Positions 1 to 5,088 of a stretch of DNA of 5,088 nt are shown one piece after another. Position numbers and translations under genes: made by a program. The number at the start of each line of letters is the position of its first letter. Within the stretch, counting starts at the first letter, position 1. The stretch comes from Nanosynbacter sp. (GTDB lineage Bacteria; Patescibacteriota; Saccharimonadia; Saccharimonadales; Saccharimonadaceae): NCBI GenBank assembly GCA_029975625.1, contig JARKOR010000188.1, positions 1-5,088 of the forward strand, read 5' to 3'. The notes below the pieces were generated by a model. It made no database searches, had not been told where the DNA came from, and saw only the letters and a program-made list of their open reading frames with translations.

Positions 1-1085
1 CGGCGCACGCGAATATTGAGGTTTCGCGCCTGGAAATCGGTACAGTTCGAGCAACTAGTTAGCTCGCGGAAGGACTCATCCACCGGCGACCAATATTGAA
101 TGTCGTATTTTTTGGCAGCCGGCGCGCCGAGATCACCGCTAGCGATATTGATAATTTGATACGCAATACCAAGTTCCTGCCAAATTTCCTCCTCGATCGC
201 CAAAATTTGCTCGTGAATTTCTTTCGATTTTTCCGGCAAAGCAAACGCGTACATTTCGAGCTTATTGAATTGGTGAACCCTGAAAAGCCCGCGGGTATGC
301 TTCCCTGCTGCGCCCGCCTCTTTGCGATAACACGGACTCAAGCCCGCATAGAAAAGCGGCAAGTTATCCTCGTCAATAATCTCGTCTGCATGATAGCCCG
401 TAAGTGGAATCTCCGCCGTGGCGATAAGACTTAGATCCTCGCCTTCAATGCAATATTCGTCCGACTGATCACTCGTGCGCGGCGCAAAACCCGTGCCCGT
501 CATCGTCCGCTGGTTAACCATATGCGGCACCGTCATAAACGTAAAGCCTTTCTGAATCAGCTTGCTAAGCGCAAATTGCGTAATAGCATTCTCAAGAAGC
601 GCCAAATCGCCCTTCAGGTAATAGAACTTCGCGCCAGCAACCTTCGCGCCTCGCTCAAAATCCACCCAATCTCGTGCTGAAGCATAGTCCAGGTGATCAA
701 TCGCGCCAGTTTTTTGCTCTCCCCAGCGCTTCACTTCCACGCTGTCTTCCTCGCCGCCGACCGGCACATCGTCAAAAATAACGTTAGGGATGGACTGAAT
801 CGCCGTCTGATACTCCTCATTGATACCTGAAAACTCGGCCTCGCTCGCTATAAGCTCTTCCTTAATAGCCTTACCCTGTTCAATAAGTTCCGGTGACGGC
901 CTGCCGCCTTTCATCTGCGACGAAATGCGGTTTCGCTGCTCGCGGAGCGTATCAACCTGCTGTCCGAGCGACCGTCTCTGATCATCTAGCTCTAGCAGTG
1001 CTTTTATACTGACTTTGTAGCCCTTTTTGTCGGCCGAATCCTGCACTTTTTCCGGATTTTCACGAATAAAACGAATGTCTAACAT
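1..1085 (-). CDS. serS: Seryl-tRNA synthetase, C-terminus cut by window edge
   Basis: Cytoplasmic class II aminoacyl-tRNA synthetase that activates serine with ATP and charges tRNA-Ser (and tRNA-Sec where present). The window holds 361 residues from the ATG at 1083-1085; bacterial SerRS is usually about 420-430 residues, so some 60 C-terminal residues, including class II motif 3, lie past the left edge. The N-terminus starts MLDIRFIRENPEKV, typical of the family. Residues about 25-100 are charged and heptad-like, matching the long antiparallel coiled-coil arm that grips tRNA-Ser. The serine-pocket TAE stretch is at 223-225. Motif 2 is clear: CYRKEAGAAGKHTRGLFRVHQF, residues 252-273, with R254 and E256. 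The family stretch RELTSCSNCTDFQAR is at 340-354. It follows the permease gene on the same strand after 46 bases but has its own promoter-like element. No frameshift is seen. Identification is secure. Confidence 0.97.
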   Translation of the reverse strand, partial: MLDIRFIRENPEKVQDSADKKGYKVSIKALLELDDQRRSLGQQVDTLREQRNRISSQMKGGRPSPELIEQGKAIKEELIASEAEFSGINEEYQTAIQSIPNVIFDDVPVGGEEDSVEVKRWGEQKTGAIDHLDYASARDWVDFERGAKVAGAKFYYLKGDLALLENAITQFALSKLIQKGFTFMTVPHMVNQRTMTGTGFAPRTSDQSDEYCIEGEDLSLIATAEIPLTGYHADEIIDEDNLPLFYAGLSPCYRKEAGAAGKHTRGLFRVHQFNKLEMYAFALPEKSKEIHEQILAIEEEIWQELGIAYQIINIASGDLGAPAAKKYDIQYWSPVDESFRELTSCSNCTDFQARNLNIRVR

Positions 1086-1091
1086 AGCCTC

Positions 1092-1100
1092 ATTATATCA
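1092..1100 (-). promoter_or_regulatory. Extended -10 promoter of serS, predicted leaderless start
   Basis: Read on the minus strand, the element is TGATATAAT, a perfect TGn-TATAAT extended -10. Exactly six bases (GAGGCT) separate it from the serS ATG, so with the usual -10 spacing the A of the ATG would be +1. I see no good -35 hexamer 16-18 bases upstream, which fits an extended -10 promoter. The GAGG in the gap is only two bases from the ATG, too close for a normal ribosome binding site. A leaderless serS mRNA is inferred; read-through from the upstream permease operon is also possible, as no terminator is visible between the genes. Confidence 0.6.
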
Positions 1101-1131
1101 TGTTACACCAAAGGCGCGTGCGTAAAACCCC

Positions 1132-2400
1132 CTACTCCGTCCTGAGCGCTTCAATCGGATCAAGCTTCGCTGCCTTTCGGCTTGGCAGAATTCCCGAAAC
1201 AACCGCAACAAACATAAGCCCGCCAATAACTCCTATAAACATAAGTGGCTGAAATATAAGCAAGCGCGAGTCGCCAAGAGCAAGTGTCTCGGAAATCCAC
1301 GGGTTTGCCAGCGTACCCACAAGATATGCCAAACCAGACCCAAGCGCGCCTCCCAGAAAACCAATCCACGCCGCTTCAAATTTAAACAGACGTCCAACGT
1401 CGCGCCGGCGCATACCGAGCGCCTTCATGAGTCCAATTTGCTGCGTCCGCTCTAACACCGAGATATACTGCGTGTTGATAATGCCAAACACCGAAGTTAG
1501 AACCGCGAGCGCGCCAAAACCAATCAAAATCCCCATCAGAACATTAATAAACTGGAAAATAAAGCCCATCAGATCTTCAGCCGATTGTGCCAAAAAGCCC
1601 TTGTCCTCTATCGCCTTTTTCACGCTATCGACGCTTGCCTCATCTTTTGCTAGCACGATTGCGCCCAAGAATGCGTCTTCAAGCGGCGTACCGAGGTAGC
1701 TAAATGCGTACATTTCGGCTACAGTATCGCGAGTGGTGAGTAAACTTGAGCTAATCGATGCCGCCATGAGCGAGCTTTTTGTCACCGCCGCCACTTTGAG
1801 CGTAAATGTTCTTTCTTCTCCCGTCGCCGAATTTGCCATAACGATATCTACCGTTTGACCAATCGCGCTATCTGGCTCAGACCAGCCCAGCACTTCCGTA
1901 AAGCTACTAGGCAATATTACACTATCGTTCTGTAGATCGTCAGTACGACCCGCTAAAACATCCTGCTTTATAGCGCTATTATAGAAGTCAATTCCCGCCT
2001 GATAGCGCTTTTGCCCCTCGCGCGTGATATATTTTGCCGACGCATTATATATTGGCGTGACATCACTAACGTTTTCTATAGTTTTGAGGATTTTTATATC
2101 ACCGCGCGATAACATCCGTTGCGAAAAGCCGCCGCCAAACGACATCGATGGCCCCTCAACAAATTCCTGCGGCTTTGATGGATCGGTGGAGTGAGCATCT
2201 TTTGGCTGCACATACAACTCACGCACATCCGTGTTGCTACTAACGATATCCGCCGCGTACTGCCGACCGCCCTGGCCCGCCGCCAAGGCCAACGTAATCG
2301 TAAATGCGCCAACGCCGATTGCCAGGCTCGTCAGAAGTGTCCGCGCCTTTGCCTGGCTTAAACTTCGTCCCGCCCGTCTAATTGTATCCGCTAATCTCAT
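1132..2400 (-). CDS. MacB/FtsX-family ABC transporter permease
   Basis: Membrane subunit (422 residues) of a type VII (MacB/LolCE/FtsX-like) ABC system, which transmits ATPase motion to an external domain rather than forming a classical channel. A basic cytoplasmic N-terminus leads to helix 1 at about 21-42, followed by a large external domain at about 43-278 (MacB periplasmic-core type), then three helices at about 281-310, 340-364 and 386-406. The cytoplasmic loop ERTQQIGLMKALGMRRRDV (317-335) is the FtsX-domain coupling signature, and the end LPSRKAAKLDPIEALR (405-420) is the standard closing motif. One external domain and four helices match the MacB/FtsX layout. The ATG has GGAGG four bases upstream. 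It lies 34 bases after the ABC-2 permease, apparently the last gene of that operon. A matching LolD/MacB-type ATPase ends at 4885, on the other side of the plus-strand gene. The substrate is unknown: peptide, lipid or antibiotic export, or cell-wall hydrolase control, are all possible. Confidence 0.92.
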   Translation of the reverse strand: MRLADTIRRAGRSLSQAKARTLLTSLAIGVGAFTITLALAAGQGGRQYAADIVSSNTDVRELYVQPKDAHSTDPSKPQEFVEGPSMSFGGGFSQRMLSRGDIKILKTIENVSDVTPIYNASAKYITREGQKRYQAGIDFYNSAIKQDVLAGRTDDLQNDSVILPSSFTEVLGWSEPDSAIGQTVDIVMANSATGEERTFTLKVAAVTKSSLMAASISSSLLTTRDTVAEMYAFSYLGTPLEDAFLGAIVLAKDEASVDSVKKAIEDKGFLAQSAEDLMGFIFQFINVLMGILIGFGALAVLTSVFGIINTQYISVLERTQQIGLMKALGMRRRDVGRLFKFEAAWIGFLGGALGSGLAYLVGTLANPWISETLALGDSRLLIFQPLMFIGVIGGLMFVAVVSGILPSRKAAKLDPIEALRTE

Positions 2401-2404
2401 ACAT

Positions 2405-2409
2405 CCTCC
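2405..2409 (-). promoter_or_regulatory. Ribosome binding site of the MacB/FtsX-type permease
   Basis: GGAGG on the minus strand, four bases before the ATG at 2398-2400, with a second purine run GGAAGG a little further upstream (2411-2416). It supports the chosen start and shows that the permease can be translated independently of the upstream ABC-2 permease. Confidence 0.75.
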
Positions 2410-2434
2410 ACCTTCCTGTCAAAATATTTATTCA

Positions 2435-3526
2435 TTACTCCCAGCGAAACAGCTTAATCGCCGCCACATATACGACAACAAGCCAGCCACACAGCATGCC
2501 TATCTGCGGAGCCACATCAACCAGCGTCGCGTTCTCTGTTATGATGTAGCGGATGCCCTCAACAAGCGGCGTCAGCGGCATAAAGCCAGAGACAGTCTGC
2601 AGCCAATCGGGCATCATAAAGCTCGGAAAGAAGACGCCTGAAAGAAACATCATTGGAAACGCCGTGAGATTTGTGAGCGCCGCAGCTTGATTTTCGTTTT
2701 TCACCGCGCCGCCAATTAACAAACCAAAACCCATGATTGTAATGGTTCCAAGTAGTAGGAACGGCACTATTTGCGTCCACTCGCCGCGCATATCAAAGCC
2801 AAACACGGTCATGCCGACAATAAACATCACAGCGAGCACAAGCATGCCAATGACAAGAAACGTAAGCATCGTACCAAAAATCAGCTGTCCTCGCGTTAAT
2901 GGAGTCACCTTGAGACGCCGTAGGGCACCTGTCTTCTTCCAAGCTGGTATCATCTGCGCGAGCCCGAAAAAGCCGAGTGAAAGAATTGAAAAACCAAGCA
3001 ATCCCGCAAACATATAGTCAAATTGTGAAACAATTGTCGTATCGGTTGCCTTTCGCGTCACTGAAAAAAGAGGCGATTGTTGCCCAAACTGCGCGCCTAA
3101 CTCATTCATCACCGAATCCATCACCTGCGCCACGGTTTGCCCTGTCTCCGGGCTGCCCTCTTCGTAATACACCACAACATCGCCCGTCGGTTGACCCTGA
3201 GCGTTCAGCTGCCCGAATGTCGCCGGCAACTCAATCACCGTGTCAAGCTGGCCACGCCCCATTTTCTCTCTAGCCTCATCCATCGAATCAACATCAACCC
3301 GCGTGAATGCTTCTTGTTTCTCCATATTTTCAATGAATTGTTGTGAGAATTCCGTTTCGGAATGATTAAAAATCGCAACCTCAAAGTTCACCGCGCTATC
3401 GTTATGAAAAATCGCACCGAACACCACAAGGAACATAACCGGTAGACCAAGCGTAAAAAAGAGTGAAACCGGGTCGCGAAAATAGCTCTTTAGTTGCATC
3501 CAAGCATATACAAATGTCGCTCTCAT
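2435..3526 (-). CDS. ABC-2 type transporter permease with external domain
   Basis: Integral membrane subunit (363 residues) of an ABC exporter of the ABC-2 class (DrrB/YhhJ/YbhR-like), working with the ATPase encoded just upstream. Helix 1 is at about 20-41, followed by an external domain of about 125 residues (42-166), then five hydrophobic segments at about 169-193, 215-243, 253-275, 284-305 and 338-358. This six-helix plan with a large loop after helix 1 is that of the longer ABC-2 permeases. Recognisable stretches are GALRRLKVTPLTRGQL (200-215), the cytoplasmic loop that contacts the ATPase, and FLSGVFFP (294-301) with PLTPLVEGIRY (317-327) near the end. The start lies two bases after the ATPase stop, so translation is probably coupled. 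Relatives export drugs, lipids or polysaccharides; nothing here identifies the substrate. The gene is complete, ending with TAA. Confidence 0.92.
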   Translation of the reverse strand: MRATFVYAWMQLKSYFRDPVSLFFTLGLPVMFLVVFGAIFHNDSAVNFEVAIFNHSETEFSQQFIENMEKQEAFTRVDVDSMDEAREKMGRGQLDTVIELPATFGQLNAQGQPTGDVVVYYEEGSPETGQTVAQVMDSVMNELGAQFGQQSPLFSVTRKATDTTIVSQFDYMFAGLLGFSILSLGFFGLAQMIPAWKKTGALRRLKVTPLTRGQLIFGTMLTFLVIGMLVLAVMFIVGMTVFGFDMRGEWTQIVPFLLLGTITIMGFGLLIGGAVKNENQAAALTNLTAFPMMFLSGVFFPSFMMPDWLQTVSGFMPLTPLVEGIRYIITENATLVDVAPQIGMLCGWLVVVYVAAIKLFRWE

Positions 3527-3528
3527 AA

Positions 3529-4293
3529 CTAATCCCTTAGCGCCCTTCCCGTTAGATCAATATACACATCCTCAAGATTTGCCTGCTCGACAATTTGCGG
3601 CTTCTTAAACCCTTTCGCCAACAGGTCTTTGATGAGCTTTCTTGGCGTATCGAGCGCGATAATTTTACCACTATCCATAATCGCCAGACGATCGCAGAGC
3701 AACTCCGCCTCCTCCATATAGTGCGACGTCAAAACAATCGTAATTCCCCGTTTTTTGATACCCTGAATCAATTCCCAGAGATTACGCCGCGCCTGCGGGT
3801 CAAGGCCAGTTGTCGGCTCGTCGAGAAACAGCACGCGAGGTTCATTAACAAGCGCCGAAGCGATGCTAAAACGCTGTTTTTGCCCTCCGGAGAGCTTTTC
3901 AGGGTAACTGTCCGCCTTATCAGTCAACTCAACTTGCGCTAAAAGCTTCATGGGGTCGACTGTTTTATCGTAAAAACTCGCAAACATCAGGAGCTGCTCG
4001 CGGAGCGTAATCTTCTCGAAAAACGCCGAACTCTGTAGCTGCACTCCAATGATATGTTTGATTTTTTCCGCGTCTCGCTTCACATCATACCCGTCAAGTG
4101 TCACCGAACCGGCATCAATCGGTCTGAGCGCCTCAATCATCTCAAGGGTGGTTGTTTTGCCCGCGCCATTTGGCCCCAGCACGCCAAAAATCTCTCCCTC
4201 GCGCACCGAAAAACTAATATTTTTTACTACTGCTTTGCCACCGTAGCGCTTGGTCAGACCATCCACTTCGATGATATTCTTTGGCTTCGTCAT
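3529..4293 (-). CDS. ABC transporter ATP-binding protein, DrrA type
   Basis: Cytoplasmic ATPase that powers the ABC-2 permease encoded two bases downstream. With the chosen start it has 254 residues and every nucleotide-binding motif: Walker A GPNGAGKTT (40-48, K46), Q-loop near Q87 in VQLQ, signature LSGGQ (134-138), Walker B VLFLDEP (154-160, E159), D-loop GLDP (163-166) and H-loop TSH (H191). The C-terminal LEDVYIDLTGRALRD resembles the LEDVFLxLTGR ending of DrrA-like exporters, so an exporter is more likely than an importer. I chose the ATG at 4291-4293 (MTKPKNIIEVDGL) because homologues normally begin close to the first strand and it leaves a 38-base leader after the predicted transcription start. 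An in-frame ATG at 4318-4320 would add nine residues (MLGVCYNKD) but leave only about 11 leader bases. Neither start has a strong ribosome binding site. Function is secure; substrate unknown. Confidence 0.93.
   Translation of the reverse strand: MTKPKNIIEVDGLTKRYGGKAVVKNISFSVREGEIFGVLGPNGAGKTTTLEMIEALRPIDAGSVTLDGYDVKRDAEKIKHIIGVQLQSSAFFEKITLREQLLMFASFYDKTVDPMKLLAQVELTDKADSYPEKLSGGQKQRFSIASALVNEPRVLFLDEPTTGLDPQARRNLWELIQGIKKRGITIVLTSHYMEEAELLCDRLAIMDSGKIIALDTPRKLIKDLLAKGFKKPQIVEQANLEDVYIDLTGRALRD
3533..3538 (-). promoter_or_regulatory. Ribosome binding site of ABC-2 permease inside the ATPase gene
   Basis: AAGGGA on the minus strand lies within the last codons of the ATPase gene, six bases before the permease ATG (3524-3526). 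The ATPase stop TAG and the permease ATG are separated by only two bases, an arrangement that favours coupled translation and matched amounts of the two subunits. Confidence 0.7.
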
Positions 4294-4337
4294 ATCTTTA
4301 TTGTAGCAGACCCCTAACATCTTGTCCCGGTGTGCAT

Positions 4338-4366
4338 GTTATACTTAACTATTGCATTACCCGCAA
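4338..4366 (-). promoter_or_regulatory. Minus-strand promoter of the ABC transporter operon
   Basis: On the minus strand, TTGCGG (4361-4366) and TATAAC (4338-4343) are separated by exactly 17 bases, a good sigma-70-type match. The predicted start is near 4331, giving a 38-base leader to the ATG at 4293. Its -35 lies in one arm of the inverted repeat at 4348-4370, and it overlaps the plus-strand promoter. It would drive the ATPase, ABC-2 permease and MacB/FtsX-type permease. Confidence 0.65.
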
Positions 4367-4370
4367 TAGT
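4348..4370. repeat. Perfect 8-bp inverted repeat between divergent promoters
   Basis: ACTATTGC (4348-4355) and GCAATAGT (4363-4370) are perfect reverse complements with a 7-base centre at 4356-4362. The dyad centre is 4359. Each arm contains the TTGC of one promoter's -35 hexamer, and each arm's outer end is four bases from a -10 hexamer. The size and placement suit a dimeric repressor operator, but the symmetry may simply follow from the two promoters mirroring each other. No regulator gene is visible in the window. Confidence 0.6.
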
Positions 4371-4380
4371 ATGCTATAAT
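4352..4380 (+). promoter_or_regulatory. Near-consensus plus-strand promoter of the GC-rich orphan gene
   Basis: TTGCAT (4352-4357), a 17-base spacer and a perfect TATAAT (4375-4380). The bases TG at 4372-4373 also make an extended -10. The start is predicted near 4387, leaving a leader of about 33 bases before the ATG at 4420. This is the strongest promoter in the window by eye. Confidence 0.8.
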
Positions 4381-4407
4381 GATAATTAGAAGGTCGTACT
4401 ACTGCAT

Positions 4408-4413
4408 AGGAGA
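4408..4413 (+). promoter_or_regulatory. Ribosome binding site of the GC-rich orphan gene
   Basis: AGGAGA, followed by six bases (GAGAAT) before the ATG at 4420-4422. Close to the Shine-Dalgarno consensus at ideal spacing, it fixes the start of the plus-strand gene and supports that it is translated. Confidence 0.8.
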
Positions 4414-4419
4414 GAGAAT

Positions 4420-4836
4420 ATGACCTCGAACCAAACCATCGTTATCGCCAAGCCGCGCTCGAAGCGTACCGCCAAAGTCAAGGGCACCTACTACAGCGGG
4501 GCCCAAAGCAAGCCTCCGCGCAACGACTCGCGCGGGATGACCCACGGCGGCTGCAGCTGCAGCCACTACCCGCCCCGCCCGTACCCTGAGAAGGAAGCGG
4601 ACATCGAGGAATGGCTGACATTCCTCGCCGAGCCGGACTTCCCCGTCAATTACAGGCGGCGGCGCGGCGGCTCAAGCCACCCCGTCGTTTTTTCGACGGA
4701 GTCTCCGGGCTTCGCCTTCAAGCCGGCAGGCCGCATGCCAGTTGCCGCGCCGTCGGACGAGTACGACGAGTACGGCCGGCGCATCTACCGTGTCGCTGAA
4801 AACTGCGACGCGTGGAGCCTCTGCCGGCGAGGCTAG
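4420..4836 (+). CDS. GC-rich Arg/Pro/Gly-rich small protein, function unknown
   Basis: I do not recognise this 138-residue protein. The N-terminal 35 residues are strongly basic and probably flexible (KPRSKRTAKVKG, residues 11-22). Then come a Cys/His cluster HGGCSCSH (42-49), a proline-rich run PPRPYP, an acidic short helix-like part EADIEEWLTFLAEPDF (59-74), a basic RRRR (79-82), a Gly/Pro-rich middle, DEYDEYGRRIYRV (113-125), and a tail with two more cysteines (C129, C135). No signal peptide or membrane helix is seen. GC is about two-thirds over 4441-4680, against roughly half in the neighbours, with mostly C- or G-ending codons. Expression signals are complete: promoter, AGGAGA site and terminator. 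It is the only plus-strand gene and diverges from the transporter operon. The basic, disordered character would suit a nucleic-acid or ribosome-associated protein, but this is a guess. Coding status likely; function open. Confidence 0.72.
   Translation: MTSNQTIVIAKPRSKRTAKVKGTYYSGAQSKPPRNDSRGMTHGGCSCSHYPPRPYPEKEADIEEWLTFLAEPDFPVNYRRRRGGSSHPVVFSTESPGFAFKPAGRMPVAAPSDEYDEYGRRIYRVAENCDAWSLCRRG
4756..4773 (+). repeat. Two tandem copies of a 9-base unit inside the orphan gene
   Basis: GACGAGTAC occurs twice in direct tandem, in frame, encoding DEYDEY (residues 113-118). It may be a small in-frame duplication. The copies are exact, so it could vary in number between strains. Confidence 0.6.
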
Positions 4837-4846
4837 AAATAGCGAT

Positions 4847-4886
4847 GGAAAGCCCCGGGCCGTACAGCTCGGGGCATTTCCCTTTT
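4847..4886 (+). terminator. Rho-independent terminator of the orphan gene, shared between convergent genes
   Basis: A 9-bp GC-rich stem pairs GCCCCGGGC (4852-4860) with GCTCGGGGC (4867-4875), with one G-T wobble and a CGTACA loop. It is extended by GGAAA (4847-4851) against TTTCC (4877-4881) around a single bulged A. A TTTT run at 4883-4886 follows. It starts 11 bases after the plus-strand stop. The run overlaps the stop codon of the opposing ATPase gene (4885-4887), so the hairpin may also end transcripts arriving on the minus strand, although the U tract on that side is weak. Confidence 0.85.
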
Positions 4887-5088
4887 ATATTACTTTTGTC
4901 CGTAGCGATTCTACTGTCGATTTTTGCTCAACTGATTCAATTTCGCCATCTTTAATACTCACTAACATGTCGCATTTTGCCGCCAACTCGGGGTCATGGG
5001 TCACGATTATCAGCGTGACGCCCTTGTCGCGATTATACCCGAACAACAATTCCTCGACTTTTGCTCCCGTCAGGCTATCAAGGTTGCC
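4885..5088 (-). CDS. ABC ATPase of LolD/MacB/FtsE type, C-terminal fragment
   Basis: Only the last 67 residues and the TAA stop are in the window; the gene enters from the right edge. It opens in the middle of the Walker B/D-loop region with GNLDS, which in LolD, MacB and FtsE ATPases directly follows the DEPT stretch. The H-loop is VTHDPELAAKCD with the switch histidine at fragment residue 31, followed by the closing strand MLVSIKDGEIES. The GNLD form and the VTHD H-loop mark the class that partners with FtsX-domain permeases, unlike the GLDP/TSHYMEEAE form of the DrrA-type ATPase at 3529-4293. The MacB/FtsX-type permease at 1132-2400 is therefore a possible partner, unless another one lies just off the edge. 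The stop is 48 bases from that of the convergent plus-strand gene. Walker A and the signature motif are not visible here. Confidence 0.9.
   Translation of the reverse strand, partial: GNLDSLTGAKVEELLFGYNRDKGVTLIIVTHDPELAAKCDMLVSIKDGEIESVEQKSTVESLRTKVI

Noticed and set aside
96..434. Open frame of 112 codons on the plus strand
   Set aside because: It is antisense to a clearly conserved part of serS (motif 2 and the RELTSCSNC region) and has no ribosome binding site or recognisable protein features.
1086..1131. Possible terminator between the MacB/FtsX-type permease and serS
   Set aside because: The 46 bases contain a short GC-rich stretch but no stable hairpin followed by a T run on the minus strand.
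2417..2422. TTGACA on the minus strand between the two permease genes, a perfect -35 hexamer
   Set aside because: No acceptable -10 lies 16-18 bases downstream, and that position is inside the start of the permease gene, next to its ribosome binding site.
2231..2641. Open frame of 136 codons on the plus strand
   Set aside because: It runs antisense across the junction of the two permease genes, has no expression signals and reads like low-complexity noise. The permease frames carry family motifs.
4611..4799. Second plus-strand frame of 62 codons inside the orphan gene
   Set aside because: Long overlapping frames are expected in GC-rich DNA. It has no ribosome binding site, whereas the 138-residue frame has complete signals.
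4388..4884. Possibility that the GC-rich gene is a mobile element or cassette
   Set aside because: I see no terminal inverted repeats, direct target duplications, recombinase gene or attachment-like site at its borders. Only its composition is unusual.

Overview
The window is a compact bacterial stretch with genes almost end to end and intergenic gaps of roughly 2-50 bases, apart from one divergent promoter region of about 130 bases. Most genes lie on the minus strand and use the standard code, with TAA and TAG stops visible. Base composition is near 50% GC, except for one small plus-strand gene that is about two-thirds GC. The protein style, especially the MacB/FtsX-type permease beginning with a basic segment and a TLLTSLAIGVGAF-like first helix, reminds me of Patescibacteria, in particular Saccharibacteria. 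That placement comes from memory and is tentative.

Layout from left to right. (1) Positions 1-1085, minus: seryl-tRNA synthetase (serS), 361 N-terminal residues, with the C-terminus beyond the left edge. A consensus extended -10 element sits so close to its start that the mRNA is predicted to begin at the ATG. (2) 1132-2400, minus: MacB/FtsX-family permease. (3) 2435-3526, minus: ABC-2 family permease with a large external domain. (4) 3529-4293 (possibly 4320), minus: DrrA-type ABC ATPase whose stop is 2 bases from the start of the ABC-2 permease. (5) 4321-4419: divergent promoter region with two back-to-back promoters arranged symmetrically around an 8-bp perfect inverted repeat. (6) 4420-4836, plus: 138-residue GC-rich, Arg/Pro/Gly-rich protein that I do not recognise, with a near-consensus promoter, a good ribosome binding site and a strong terminator. 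(7) 4885-5088, minus: C-terminal end of a LolD/MacB/FtsE-type ABC ATPase entering from the right edge.

How the parts fit: genes 4, 3 and 2 read as one minus-strand operon. The ATPase and ABC-2 permease form a complete DrrAB-like exporter. The MacB/FtsX-type permease at its end has no ATPase of its own class next to it, but such an ATPase lies just to the right of the plus-strand gene. The simplest reading is two adjacent transporter modules, with the small GC-rich gene and its symmetric promoter lying between the second module's ATPase and the operon. The most unusual parts are the GC-rich orphan gene and its dyad-symmetric bidirectional promoter. No CRISPR array, tRNA, rRNA, insertion sequence or integrase is visible.
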